Of a stretch of 64,000 nucleotides of DNA, positions 44,153 through 53,732 are shown piece by piece; positions within the stretch are counted from its first letter, which is position 1; every line of letters starts with the position of its first letter. Location: NCBI GenBank assembly GCA_003695915.1, contig RFGF01000017.1, forward strand, positions 62,001 through 126,000, read 5' to 3'. Origin of the DNA: Nitrospirota bacterium (lineage in GTDB: Bacteria > Nitrospirota > Nitrospiria > Nitrospirales > UBA8639). Position numbers and translations under genes: made by a program. Under the pieces are notes generated by a model. It was not told the DNA's origin. It saw only the letters and a list, made by a program, of their open reading frames with translations, and did not search any database.

Positions 44153-47008
44153 ATGGATTACAAATCGACCCTCAACTTACCGACGACCTCGTTTCCGATG
44201 AAAGCCAATCTGCCCCAGCGAGAGCCGGAATGGCTCGCGACGTGGGCACGAGAACGACTGTACGACCGCATTCAGGAACTCGGCGCCGGTCGTCCCCTGT
44301 TTATCTTGCACGACGGCCCTCCGTACGCAAATGGCCGTATTCATATCGGTCATGCCCTCAACAAAATCTTGAAAGATTTCATTGTGAAGTCCAAAACAAT
44401 GTCTGGCTATCGGGTCCCTTTCATTCCAGGATGGGATTGTCACGGTCTCCCCATCGAACACCAGGTGACGAAAGAATTGGGACCCAAGAAGTCACAGCTT
44501 TCCATCATCGAACTCCGCCGCCTGTGTCGAGCCTACGCCGACCGGTTCTACCGCATCCAGCGAGAAGAATTTCAACGTTTGGGCGTATTGGGGGACTGGG
44601 AGCATCCCTATCTCACAATGAACCCCGACTACGAAAGCACGATCCTTCGGGAATTTGCCACATTTGTCGAAAAAGGCATGGTCTACAAAGGTCTCAAGCC
44701 TGTCCTATGGTGCACCGTGGACCAAACGGCCTTGGCCGAAGCCGAAGTAGAATACGAAACCCATAGATCGACCTCTATTTACGTCAAATTTCCTTTTGAA
44801 TTGTCACCATCCCAACTTGCTAGTCCAAATGGATTGGATATTCCAGAATTGGCCACGGCTTCTCAGGTATCGATGGTCATTTGGACCACCACGCCTTGGA
44901 CCCTCCCGGCGAACCAGGCCCTGGCCATTCATCCTGACATCACCTATGCCTTTGTTCGGGTGGGCGACGAAATCCTGGTCATCGCCGAAAAGCAGGTCGA
45001 ATCCGTCGTCCAACAATGCCGTTTACCCTCGCCGCGCATCCTCGCCACGAGACAAGGCCGAGACAGCTTCGAAGGGTTGCGTTGCCGACGTCCCCTGTCC
45101 GACGGACTGTCTCCGATTCTCTTGGCGGACTTTGTCACACTCGATCAAGGAACCGGATGCGTCCATATCGCACCCGGCCACGGCATGGAAGACTATCTCC
45201 TGGTGCTCCGATACAACGCACAGGTTCCGCAGGTCCTTTCCGAACCGCTTTCCATTCTCGTGCCTGTCGATGACACGGGACGCTTCACTCACGATGTCCA
45301 AGAGTTCGCTGGGCAGCACGTGCTGCAGGCGAATCCCCAGATCGTGGCCAAATTGCAGGATCTCGGTTTGTTGGTCGGCACACAGGAAATCGAGCATGCG
45401 TATCCGCATTGTTGGCGGTGCAAACAGCCCGTCATCTTTCGCGCAACCCAACAATGGTTCGTCTCCATGGAGAAAGGCAACCTGCGCGAACGGGCGTTGA
45501 AAGAGATCGATCAGGTTCGATGGTATCCGCCGCGCGGGCGCGACCGGATTTACGGCATGATTCTCAACCGACCGGACTGGTGCCTGTCTCGCCAGCGAAC
45601 ATGGGGCACTCCGATTCCCGGCTTCACCTGTACCCGATGTCAGGCCACACTCATGGATCCTGCCCTCATCCGACAATTGGCCGACCTCGTCGGCCAACAG
45701 GGAAGCGATGTGTGGTTTGAACGCTCCCCCGAAGAGTTACTGCCTGCTTACGTGACCTGCCCATCGTGCGGCAACCGAACGTTTCACAAGGAACGCGATA
45801 TCGTCGATGTCTGGTTCGAGTCGGGCGTGAGCCACGCCGCCGTTCTCAAACCACGAGGACCGGGATGGTGGCCAGCCGATTTGTACCTCGAAGGATCGGA
45901 TCAACATCGGGGGTGGTTCCACAGCGCCCTGTTGACCGCCGTGACGACGGATGATCGCGCGCCGTACAAAGCCGTCTTGACGCATGGGTTTGTGGTAGAC
46001 GGCGAAGGCAAGAAAATGTCGAAATCAGCAGGCAACGTCGTGACCCCACAAGAAGTGATTCAACAATCGGGCGCAGAAATTCTCCGATTGTGGGTGGCGT
46101 CCCAGGACTATCATGAAGACTTGCGTATTTCTTCTACAATCATCAAACAGCTCAGCGAAGCGTATCGGAAAATTCGAAATACCTGCCGATTCCTTCTCAG
46201 CAACTTGTACGATTTTGAATTTGAGACCCATGCCGTCCCCTATGATCACCTGTCGGAATTGGATCGCTGGGCCCTGACACGCCTCGCCCATCTTATTGCC
46301 AAAGTCCGTCAGGGCTACGACGCGTATGAGTTTCGCCAGGCGTTCCACGAGCTGGAGTATTTTTGTACAGTGGATATGAGTGCCACGTATTTGGATATGC
46401 TGAAAGATCGACTGTACACCTTTCCCAAACATGCTCCCCTTCGTCGCGGCTCGCAAACCGTACTGTTTGAAATCATCGTGGTCTTGGCCAAATTGATGGC
46501 GCCGATCCTCGCCTTCACCGCCGATGAAATTTGGCGAACGCTGCCCGATCGTGTCCGTGAAAGCGAAGGCGCGTTCAGCATCCACCTCGTCCGCTTTCCT
46601 ACGGTGAATCCCCGCTGGATCAATCCTCCGCTCGAACAAAATTGGAAACGCCTGCTGGCGGTTCGCACGCAGGTACAGAGTGCGCTGGAGCAACAGCGGC
46701 GCAACAAACTCATCGGCTCGTCTCTCGAAGCTAAGGTTATTCTCCATGCCTCGGATGAGATGGTCAGGTTTCTGCAAAAATATCATTCCGAACTTCCAAC
46801 TGTCTTCATTGTTTCCCAAGTCGAGCTCCGCTCCGGAATAGACACTCATGCCGAGAACCTGGTCACCGATGCAACGCTCGGCATTCAGGTAGAAGTCCGA
46901 AAAGCGGATGGACAGAAGTGCGAACGGTGCTGGAATTATCGCCTCACCGTCGGTTCGAACCCCGACCATCCCACGCTGTGCGATCGCTGCCTCGAGGCTA
47001 TCGGATGA
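44153..47008 (+). CDS. ileS: Isoleucyl-tRNA synthetase
   Basis: A 951-residue class I synthetase. HIGH is at residues 64-67, the CP1 editing domain lies around 190-400 with TTTPWTLPAN, KKMSKSAGN is near residue 620, and a C-terminal zinc site is formed by CERCWNYR and CDRCLE. Length is normal for the bacterial form. ATG at 44153 gives the usual N terminus; the upstream TTG frame is not needed. The stop overlaps lspA (ATGA), a conserved pairing in many bacteria. Confidence 0.96.
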   Translation: MDYKSTLNLPTTSFPMKANLPQREPEWLATWARERLYDRIQELGAGRPLFILHDGPPYANGRIHIGHALNKILKDFIVKSKTMSGYRVPFIPGWDCHGLPIEHQVTKELGPKKSQLSIIELRRLCRAYADRFYRIQREEFQRLGVLGDWEHPYLTMNPDYESTILREFATFVEKGMVYKGLKPVLWCTVDQTALAEAEVEYETHRSTSIYVKFPFELSPSQLASPNGLDIPELATASQVSMVIWTTTPWTLPANQALAIHPDITYAFVRVGDEILVIAEKQVESVVQQCRLPSPRILATRQGRDSFEGLRCRRPLSDGLSPILLADFVTLDQGTGCVHIAPGHGMEDYLLVLRYNAQVPQVLSEPLSILVPVDDTGRFTHDVQEFAGQHVLQANPQIVAKLQDLGLLVGTQEIEHAYPHCWRCKQPVIFRATQQWFVSMEKGNLRERALKEIDQVRWYPPRGRDRIYGMILNRPDWCLSRQRTWGTPIPGFTCTRCQATLMDPALIRQLADLVGQQGSDVWFERSPEELLPAYVTCPSCGNRTFHKERDIVDVWFESGVSHAAVLKPRGPGWWPADLYLEGSDQHRGWFHSALLTAVTTDDRAPYKAVLTHGFVVDGEGKKMSKSAGNVVTPQEVIQQSGAEILRLWVASQDYHEDLRISSTIIKQLSEAYRKIRNTCRFLLSNLYDFEFETHAVPYDHLSELDRWALTRLAHLIAKVRQGYDAYEFRQAFHELEYFCTVDMSATYLDMLKDRLYTFPKHAPLRRGSQTVLFEIIVVLAKLMAPILAFTADEIWRTLPDRVRESEGAFSIHLVRFPTVNPRWINPPLEQNWKRLLAVRTQVQSALEQQRRNKLIGSSLEAKVILHASDEMVRFLQKYHSELPTVFIVSQVELRSGIDTHAENLVTDATLGIQVEVRKADGQKCERCWNYRLTVGSNPDHPTLCDRCLEAIG

Positions 47009-47529
47009 CCTTCATCCCTCGACGTTACGCGATGCTGGCGGCGTACACGGTATTTCTCGTTATGGTGGATCAGCTCACCAAAGCCTCCATCGCCCGGACC
47101 ATGCGCTTGCACGAATCGATTCCCGTCATCCCTGGCTTCTTCAATCTCACCTATATTCGAAATCCGGGAGCGGCATTTGGTCTTCTCGCCTCCAGCAGTA
47201 GCGGTTTTCGGATGGTGTTTTTTTTGTTGACGTCCCTGTTCGCCATCGGGCTACTCATGACGATCTTTTTCCGACTGAGGCCAACCGATTGGTGGGGACA
47301 GATCACCGTCGCCACCATCCTGGGCGGCGCCATCGGGAACCTCATCGATCGAATCCGGTACGGCGAAGTCATCGACTTTTTGGATTTCTACATCGACGGC
47401 TATCATTGGCCGGCCTTCAACATCGCCGACACAGCCATTAGCTTAGGCGTGTGTTCGCTTTTCATCCTGTTTGCTTGTGATAAACGAAAATCTCATTGCG
47501 CGATCCCAGAACATCGATCGGAACTCTAA
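47005..47529 (+). CDS. lspA: Lipoprotein signal peptidase
   Basis: A 174-residue polytopic membrane protease that removes signal peptides from prolipoproteins. VDQLTKA near the start, NPGAAFGLL, GNLIDRIRYGEVIDFLD and FNIADTAI contain the family boxes and the two catalytic Asp residues. The ATG overlaps the ileS stop by four bases. The window encodes several lipoproteins that it would process. Confidence 0.95.
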   Translation: MTFIPRRYAMLAAYTVFLVMVDQLTKASIARTMRLHESIPVIPGFFNLTYIRNPGAAFGLLASSSSGFRMVFFLLTSLFAIGLLMTIFFRLRPTDWWGQITVATILGGAIGNLIDRIRYGEVIDFLDFYIDGYHWPAFNIADTAISLGVCSLFILFACDKRKSHCAIPEHRSEL

Positions 47530-47629
47530 CGCCGTTATTTGTTCTCGCCTGAATTGGTGAATCGATGGTCAGACCTGTCTGGAACGCCTTGCACAGATCT
47601 CCGACTCGGCGTTGGTTGCCACATCCCGC

Positions 47630-48304
47630 ATGATCGCCCTCAGCATCGTGCAACTCAGCAAAACCTACGGCCATTACCGTGTGTTAGACCAACTGTCACT
47701 TGACATTCCTTCTCGGCATTGTTTTGCCCTGTTCGGCCCCAACGGTGCAGGAAAAACCACGTTAATGCGAATTCTCGCCACCTTGACCCGCCCATCAAGC
47801 GGTCAATTTCGTATTTGGGGGTATGACGGCGTCACCGAAAAGGCTCGCGTTCGTCAACTCGTCATGTATCTGGCTCATGGAACACATTTGTACGATGACT
47901 TGAATGCCATCGAAAACCTACGGTTTTGCCTTGCGCTCCGCGGCATCATCCCTTCCGATTCCCAGATCAAACGCGCATTGGACAGGGTGCAGATCGGGCC
48001 GTTTGGACACATGCAGACTCGATACTTTTCGGCCGGGATGAAAAAACGGTTGGGGTTGGCCAAGGCCATCCTCGCACGTCCCAAGGTCTTGTTGTTAGAT
48101 GAACCCTACACGTCATTGGATGAACGCGGCATCGCCATTATGAATGCGTTTATTCAGGAAACGATCCAACGAGAGGGAGCCGTACTGATGACGACACACG
48201 ACCGAGAACATACGCGGCAAGTGGCCAATCACATGGGAATCTTGCATTCCGGCGTGCTTCGCACTTTCCCCCCACACGAGCTTTCAACCTATGTCGTTTA
48301 TTAA
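47630..48304 (+). CDS. ccmA: Haem exporter ATP-binding protein
   Basis: A 224-residue ABC ATPase with Walker A GPNGAGKTT, a signature of the form SAGMKKRLGLAKA and Walker B VLLLDEPY. Neighbours define it as CcmA of System I cytochrome c maturation, which powers release of haem from CcmE. ATG at 47630 lacks a clear ribosome site. The overlap of 14 bases with ccmB suggests coupled translation. Confidence 0.85.
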   Translation: MIALSIVQLSKTYGHYRVLDQLSLDIPSRHCFALFGPNGAGKTTLMRILATLTRPSSGQFRIWGYDGVTEKARVRQLVMYLAHGTHLYDDLNAIENLRFCLALRGIIPSDSQIKRALDRVQIGPFGHMQTRYFSAGMKKRLGLAKAILARPKVLLLDEPYTSLDERGIAIMNAFIQETIQREGAVLMTTHDREHTRQVANHMGILHSGVLRTFPPHELSTYVVY

Positions 48305-48968
48305 GGCAATTCGCTGGATGGTCTGGAAAGACCTGATCACGGAAATGCGCAGTCGGGAAACGCTTGTGTCCATGCTGTTTTTTGCCTTGATCGTGATCCT
48401 CGTCTTCAGTTTCAGTTTTTCCATGGATCACCAGGCTGCACGCGAATTACTCGCTGGCATTATTTGGGTGGCTTTCGCGTTCACGGGCATCATCGGACTG
48501 GGGAAATCGTTTTTGGCGGAATTGCACAACGACTGCCTTGAATATCTGCAAATGAGTCCTGCTCCCAAGGGGGCGATTTACCTCGGAAAAATGACCGCCA
48601 ATTTCCTGTTCATGTTGTTGGCCGAAGTCGTGCTGTTCCCGTTGTTCATCATCTTCTTCAATCTCGATGTCGTTGAAGAAATTTGGATTCTTCTGGTAGT
48701 ATTTTTGCTAGCAACAGAAGGTCTCGCGGCCGTCGGGACTTTGTTCTCCGCGTTGACGGTGCAAATTCGGGCTCGAGAAGTGATGCTCCCGGTCTTGCTC
48801 CTCCCGATGGTGATTCCTGTGATGATCGCCGCCGTGGAATCGACCAGAGGCGCATTGAATGGCGAGCCGTTCGCGCTGTACAGTCAATGGTTTCATCTTC
48901 TCGGCGTATTCGACCTCATTTTTACCGTCGTTTCGTATTGGTTATTCGAACTCATTCTGGACACCTGA
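48291..48968 (+). CDS. ccmB: Haem exporter membrane protein
   Basis: A 225-residue membrane protein with six hydrophobic segments. It begins WMVWKDLITEMRSRETL, the usual CcmB N-terminal loop, and has LLPMVIPVMIAAVEST near the C terminus. It forms the CcmAB transporter-like complex. It overlaps ccmA by 14 bases and precedes ccmC by 82. Confidence 0.88.
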   Translation: MSFIKAIRWMVWKDLITEMRSRETLVSMLFFALIVILVFSFSFSMDHQAARELLAGIIWVAFAFTGIIGLGKSFLAELHNDCLEYLQMSPAPKGAIYLGKMTANFLFMLLAEVVLFPLFIIFFNLDVVEEIWILLVVFLLATEGLAAVGTLFSALTVQIRAREVMLPVLLLPMVIPVMIAAVESTRGALNGEPFALYSQWFHLLGVFDLIFTVVSYWLFELILDT

Positions 48969-49050
48969 TCTCGTTGCCCACATCTTCCTAATTTATCCAC
49001 TCATTTCAGCGGGGGTCGCACCCTCGATATCGGGAAACGAATGAGGGGCT

Positions 49051-49785
49051 ATGATTCACCGCATTATCAAACAGATCCAACGCTATAAAGGATGGGTTGG
49101 TGCGGGGGCCGCGGTGTGCTTGCTGACCGGCACCTACCTTGGTCTTATCGCTTCTCCTCCTGACTACTATCAAGGCGAGGTCGTCCGGATCATGTATGTG
49201 CATGTTCCGTTAGCGCACACCGCCCTACTGGCCTATACCGTGGTCTTTGCTGGAAGCATCTGGTATCTCTGGAAGCGGGATCGGCTGATCGATAACATGT
49301 GTCATGCGGCAGCCGGGCTCGGATTTCTGTTTACAGGGTTGGCGTTGATCACCGGATCGATCTGGGCCAAACCGACATGGAATACGTGGTGGACATGGGA
49401 TCCTCGACTCGTATCTTTTGCGATCCTGTTCTTGATTCTGGCAGGATATCTCATGTTGCGCACATTCTTGACTGAAGATCCTGATCGTGAAAGCCGCTAC
49501 GCAGCGGTGCTGGCCATCGTCGGCTTTATCGACCTGCCCATTATTCATTTTTCCGTGGAATGGTGGAGGACCTTGCATCAACCCTTATCCATCTCTACTC
49601 GTGGAGTGAGTATCTCTGGGGAATTGCTCTTGCCTCTCACGATCATGAGTATCGGGTTTCACTTGCTCTTTGCGTATATGCTCATGGTCCGAACACAACT
49701 GTTGTATCTCGACGAGCTACTGCAAGCCAAAAAGGGGCGTCTGCTCACACAGATGCATCTTTCTCGCTCTCAAACAAGTCCATGA
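49051..49785 (+). CDS. ccmC: Cytochrome c maturation protein, haem handling
   Basis: A 244-residue membrane protein with six helices and the WWD-type motif WNTWWTWDPRLVS in the periplasmic loop, flanked by conserved His residues in YVHVPLAH and LPIIHFSVEWWR. CcmC passes haem to CcmE. The stop overlaps the next gene (ATGA). Confidence 0.92.
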   Translation: MIHRIIKQIQRYKGWVGAGAAVCLLTGTYLGLIASPPDYYQGEVVRIMYVHVPLAHTALLAYTVVFAGSIWYLWKRDRLIDNMCHAAAGLGFLFTGLALITGSIWAKPTWNTWWTWDPRLVSFAILFLILAGYLMLRTFLTEDPDRESRYAAVLAIVGFIDLPIIHFSVEWWRTLHQPLSISTRGVSISGELLLPLTIMSIGFHLLFAYMLMVRTQLLYLDELLQAKKGRLLTQMHLSRSQTSP

Positions 49786-50270
49786 CTGGGTTGTATATCC
49801 GTTGGGGCATATTCGTCTTACTGGCGATCATCCTCAGTATGCTCGTCGTTCGCCATTACGAAGCGCAGCTCGCGACCGTGAGTCCCTCGGACCTTATTCT
49901 GTCACCCTCTACTGGCTCATTCCGCGTCCAAGGTATGGTGAAAAGCGGCACACTGAAAGGGGACGTCGAGCAAGGAGCCGTGCAGTTCGAGTTAGTCGAT
50001 GATGCAGCGGCTATCCGCGTGCAGTACCATGGTCCTCCACCGGAAAATCTCCGAGAACTCAAAACCGTGGTCATGATCGGCACCTGGGATGCTACAGCGC
50101 GTGTTTTTCGCGCCCACGAGATTGCGCTAGTATCAAATTACGGTTTCGTGGCGAGCGCCTATTTGTTGACGTTCATTCCCATTGGCGTTTTCCTCTTCTC
50201 CATGAGTAGGAAAGTGGTGGTTTTGATGCAGGCAATCAAAGACTCCAAACTGTATGAACCAGAGGGCTGA
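49782..50270 (+). CDS. CcmE-like OB-fold protein with CcmD-like tail
   Basis: A 162-residue protein between ccmC and ccmE, where the tiny ccmD normally sits. An N-terminal membrane helix leads into a CcmE-like OB fold (SFRVQGMVKSGTLKGD...VQFELVDDAA...VMIGTWD). It lacks the haem-binding His: the spot aligned with AKHSEDY of CcmE reads ALVSNY. A second helix, FVASAYLLTFIPIGVFLF, followed by a basic-coil end resembles CcmD. It may thus join a haem-less CcmE domain to CcmD function. The start overlaps the ccmC stop, and ccmE follows directly. Confidence 0.7.
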   Translation: MTGLYIRWGIFVLLAIILSMLVVRHYEAQLATVSPSDLILSPSTGSFRVQGMVKSGTLKGDVEQGAVQFELVDDAAAIRVQYHGPPPENLRELKTVVMIGTWDATARVFRAHEIALVSNYGFVASAYLLTFIPIGVFLFSMSRKVVVLMQAIKDSKLYEPEG

Positions 50271-50274
50271 TCTC

Positions 50275-50730
50275 ATGGGAACGACATATAAAAAAACCGG
50301 CATCGTCGTCAGTATCCTTCTTGTAGCCGGGGCGCTTGGATATTTGGCGTTGGGGAACTTTGGCGATAATCTCGTCTATTTCGTCACGCCTTCCGAAGTT
50401 CGGGCTTTCACCCCGGATCATTCGCGAAAAAAAGTGCGGGTCGGCGGTATGGTCGTCAAGGGAAGCGTGCATACGCACTCGGAACCCGTGGGGTTGACCT
50501 TTGAGCTGACCGATGGCGCCGCGACGATTCCTGTCGTGTTTCGTGGGATCCCTCCGGATCTCTTTAAAGAAGGGCAGGGCGCCGTTGTGGAAGGCTATTG
50601 GAAAGATGGCAAAACCTTTTATGCCACGATGATTATGGCCAAACATTCCGAGGATTACATGCCCATTGAGTTGAAGCGAGCCGGTGTCCAGCTCCCCAAA
50701 AAAGATTTTATGAGAACGTTGTCACCTTGA
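50275..50730 (+). CDS. ccmE: Haem chaperone CcmE
   Basis: A 151-residue protein with one N-terminal helix and an OB fold. VYFVTPSE, VRVGGMVVKGS and FRGIPPDLFKEGQGAVVEG are family motifs. His124 and Tyr128 in AKHSEDYMP are the covalent haem attachment site. It holds haem in the periplasm and gives it to CcmF. AGAGGG precedes the ATG at 50275; an ATG at 50254 overlaps the previous gene. Confidence 0.93.
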   Translation: MGTTYKKTGIVVSILLVAGALGYLALGNFGDNLVYFVTPSEVRAFTPDHSRKKVRVGGMVVKGSVHTHSEPVGLTFELTDGAATIPVVFRGIPPDLFKEGQGAVVEGYWKDGKTFYATMIMAKHSEDYMPIELKRAGVQLPKKDFMRTLSP

Positions 50731-50755
50731 CGATCCAGGAATAGGGTCCCGTTTG

Positions 50756-52705
50756 ATGATTGTGGAACTCGGCCATTTCGCCGTCGTCATCGCGTTGGTG
50801 CTTTCCCTCGTGGGAATCGCATCAGCAGTGATAACGCTTCGCACCAGAAATGTCGATTGGGCTCGGGTCGGACGATCGGCTATCACACTGATCTTTGTCC
50901 TCCTCGCCATCGGCATGGGAGCATTGGTCACAGCCTTCATCACGCGGGACTTTTCGGTCGCGTATGTGGCGAACCATTCCAATTCCAAGTTGCCATTTTT
51001 CTACACGGTCGCCGCGGTTTGGGGCGGACACGAAGGCTCGTTGTTATTGTGGGTGTTTATTTTATCCGCATTCAGCACCTTGGCCGTCTGGCTTCATTGG
51101 CGAACCCAGCCGATGATCATGCCGTATTTGATCGGGGTTGAATCGGGGGTCATGTTCGGGTTCCTCGCGCTGATTATTTTTCTTTCCAACCCGTTTACTC
51201 GAATCTTTCCCGTCCCGCCGGACGGCAAAGACCTCAATCCCCTCTTACAAGATCCTGCCATGGTCCTGCATCCTCCCATGCTGTACATGGGCTATGTCGG
51301 CTTCTCAATCCCTTTTTCGTTTGCCATGGCCGCTCTCTTTTCTGGACGATTGGGCGAGGAATGGATCAAGGTCACCCAACGGTGGACCATTTTTGCCTGG
51401 CTGTGCCTGACCACCGGCATTCTTCTCGGTGGCTATTGGGCCTACTATGAACTCGGTTGGGGCGGCTACTGGGGATGGGATCCGGTGGAAAATGCGTCGT
51501 TCATGCCGTGGTTGGTGGGCACGGCCTATCTCCACTCGGTCCTGGTGCAGGAAAAGCGCAAGATGTTCAAAGTCTGGAACTTGTTCCTCATCATCGTCAC
51601 GTTTTCTCTTTCATTGATCGGTACCTTCTTGGTTCGCAGCGGGGTGTTGACGTCCGTGCACACCTTCGCTACGGACCCCGAACGCGGATTGTATATCTTG
51701 ATGTTCGTGGCGACGGTCATCGGCATTGCCTTCGGCACGTTGATGATGCGTTCCAATACCCTCAAAAGCCAAATCGTCATGGATTCACTGGTCTCCCGGG
51801 AATCCGTCTTTCTGTTCAATAATTTATTTTTTTTGGTCGCGACCGCCACGGTGTTTCTCGGGACGCTCTATCCATTGATCATCGAAACGCTCCAGGGCGC
51901 CAAAGTGACCGTCGGCCCTCCCTATTACAACACCGTCTTCATGCCCATCGCCATCGGCCTGTTGTTCTTGATGGGCATCGGTCCGTATATTCCATGGCGA
52001 AAAGCGTCGACGGCCGCCCTCAAAAAGCACTTTCAGGTTCCCACTATCGCGGCCATGGTGGGAACTCTGCTTCTACTCGTCACGGGCATTCGCAGTGCCT
52101 ATGCCCTAGCCGGCGCTTTCGTCGTCATCTTCGCAGCGACCGCGATAGTCCTGGACTTCGGTTCGATTGCGCGTCTCTATGCTCACCGCTATCACGTGAA
52201 TGTCGTCAAGGGGTTTGTGTCAGCGTTTGCCCACAATCAGCGGCGTTACTCTAGCCTGGTCACCCATTTGGGTGTCTTGGTGCTGGTCGTGGGGATCATC
52301 GCTTCTACCATTTATCAATCCGAGAAAGTCGTTTCGCTTCGAGTCGGAGACGAATTCATGATTGCCGGCTACCACCTCAAGCTCGTGAAGATCCACGAGG
52401 TAGAAGGACGAAACTGGATAGCCAAAGAAGGCGTCTTCGAGCTTTATCGCGATGGCGAGTTCCTTACCACGCTCCGGCCTCAAAAGCGCATCTACACGGA
52501 ATCGCAGACCCCGACGACCGAATCGGCCATTTACGCCATCAACCTGGGACACGTGTTTTTGACCATGCCCGACGTGTCTCCTGATGGCGAGGCCGTGGCA
52601 CGAGCGGTGATCAATCCGCTCATTTTATTGGTGTGGAGCGGCGGCGGCATGATGGGACTCGGCGTCCTGCTGAACCTCTTTCGCCCAAGGAAAAAAGACG
52701 CATGA
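50756..52705 (+). CDS. ccmF: Cytochrome c haem lyase subunit
   Basis: A 649-residue membrane protein with many helices and the WWD motif WGGYWGWDPVENASFMPWL near residue 230. HPPMLYMGY and LVRSGVLTSVHTFATDP carry the haem-binding histidines. CcmF ligates haem to apocytochrome with CcmH. A GG-rich site is upstream; the stop overlaps ccmG (ATGA). Confidence 0.95.
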   Translation: MIVELGHFAVVIALVLSLVGIASAVITLRTRNVDWARVGRSAITLIFVLLAIGMGALVTAFITRDFSVAYVANHSNSKLPFFYTVAAVWGGHEGSLLLWVFILSAFSTLAVWLHWRTQPMIMPYLIGVESGVMFGFLALIIFLSNPFTRIFPVPPDGKDLNPLLQDPAMVLHPPMLYMGYVGFSIPFSFAMAALFSGRLGEEWIKVTQRWTIFAWLCLTTGILLGGYWAYYELGWGGYWGWDPVENASFMPWLVGTAYLHSVLVQEKRKMFKVWNLFLIIVTFSLSLIGTFLVRSGVLTSVHTFATDPERGLYILMFVATVIGIAFGTLMMRSNTLKSQIVMDSLVSRESVFLFNNLFFLVATATVFLGTLYPLIIETLQGAKVTVGPPYYNTVFMPIAIGLLFLMGIGPYIPWRKASTAALKKHFQVPTIAAMVGTLLLLVTGIRSAYALAGAFVVIFAATAIVLDFGSIARLYAHRYHVNVVKGFVSAFAHNQRRYSSLVTHLGVLVLVVGIIASTIYQSEKVVSLRVGDEFMIAGYHLKLVKIHEVEGRNWIAKEGVFELYRDGEFLTTLRPQKRIYTESQTPTTESAIYAINLGHVFLTMPDVSPDGEAVARAVINPLILLVWSGGGMMGLGVLLNLFRPRKKDA

Positions 52706-53259
52706 GCCGTGGAACGCAGATAACGTTGATCGTCATACTCGTGGGATTGTTTGCCCTCTTTTATCAAGGCCTCTGGGGCGATCCTCGACACATCCCCACC
52801 GTGCTGATTGGAACTAAAGCTCCGACCTTTATCGGTCCCGATGTCGAAACCGGTCGCCCGATTTCCTTGGATCAGTTTCGTGGTAAAGTCGTGGTATTAA
52901 ATTTTTGGGCATCGTGGTGTTATGAATGCCGAGTCGAGCATGAACATATCTTGCGATTACACCGAGAATTTCAGCATGACCCCAATTTCGTCATGTTAGG
53001 CGTGAACTATCAAGACGAACTGTCCGATGCGCAACGATATTTACAACGCTTCGGTTCATCATTTCCACACGTTCGCGATGTGAAGGGCACGATTGCGATC
53101 GATTACGGCGTCTACGGGGTTCCGGAAACCTTCGTCATCGACCAGCACGGGATCATTCGTTACAAGCACGTGGGACCCATTGTCGGCCCAACGTATGACG
53201 ACCTGAAGCAGCACATGCTTATGCCTCTTTTAACGGGAACCGAACCATCAACGTTATGA
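52702..53259 (+). CDS. ccmG: Thioredoxin-like CcmG/DsbE
   Basis: A 185-residue membrane-anchored thioredoxin-fold protein. One N-terminal helix is followed by NFWASWCYECRVEHEH with the redox pair WCYEC, and GVPETFVID has the cis-Pro loop. It reduces apocytochrome c and CcmH disulfides. It overlaps ccmF and ccmH by four bases each. Confidence 0.93.
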   Translation: MSRGTQITLIVILVGLFALFYQGLWGDPRHIPTVLIGTKAPTFIGPDVETGRPISLDQFRGKVVVLNFWASWCYECRVEHEHILRLHREFQHDPNFVMLGVNYQDELSDAQRYLQRFGSSFPHVRDVKGTIAIDYGVYGVPETFVIDQHGIIRYKHVGPIVGPTYDDLKQHMLMPLLTGTEPSTL

Positions 53260-53723
53260 AATGGATATCCATCTTCTGCTGCCTGTCGCTGCTGATGGGG
53301 CCTTGTCCATCCTCTTGGGCTGGCGTGGTCGATGAAAGCGAGCTCGATATTCAAACCAGAGAAATCGCCAAGACCCTTCGGTGCACCGTCTGCCAAACGG
53401 AAAACATTTGGGAATCAGGGGCGCCTTTGGCCCAACAAATGCGCAACGTGATCCGAGAGCGGTTAGCCCAAGGCCAAACGCCGGAAGAGATCCGGGCCTA
53501 TTTTCTCAGTCGGTACGGCGACTACATTCTCATGCAGCCGCCCAAACGAGGAATCAATTGGCTGATTTGGCTGGGCCCGTTCTTGCTCCTCTTCTTCGGA
53601 AGCCTCCTCCTATTGCGAGAAGTCATTCGTTGGACACGCGCGACCCCACCAGCCCCGCCTCCCCCTACCCTCGATGAACGTGCCCGGCAGCGTCTTGACC
53701 GGGAATTGCATTCCGAGTCCTGA
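53256..53723 (+). CDS. ccmH: Cytochrome c maturation protein CcmH
   Basis: A 155-residue protein with a signal peptide, the redox motif LRCTVCQTENIWES (Cys43 and Cys46) and a helix at the C terminus (NWLIWLGPFLLLFFGSLLLL). It holds apocytochrome c in reduced form for CcmF. Its stop precedes ccmI by nine bases. Confidence 0.93.
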   Translation: MKWISIFCCLSLLMGPCPSSWAGVVDESELDIQTREIAKTLRCTVCQTENIWESGAPLAQQMRNVIRERLAQGQTPEEIRAYFLSRYGDYILMQPPKRGINWLIWLGPFLLLFFGSLLLLREVIRWTRATPPAPPPPTLDERARQRLDRELHSES

Positions 53724-53732
53724 GATCATACG

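Noticed and set aside
46025-46969. A 314-codon frame antisense to ileS
   Set aside because: It lies wholly within the ileS reading frame on the other strand and looks like codon-bias shadow.
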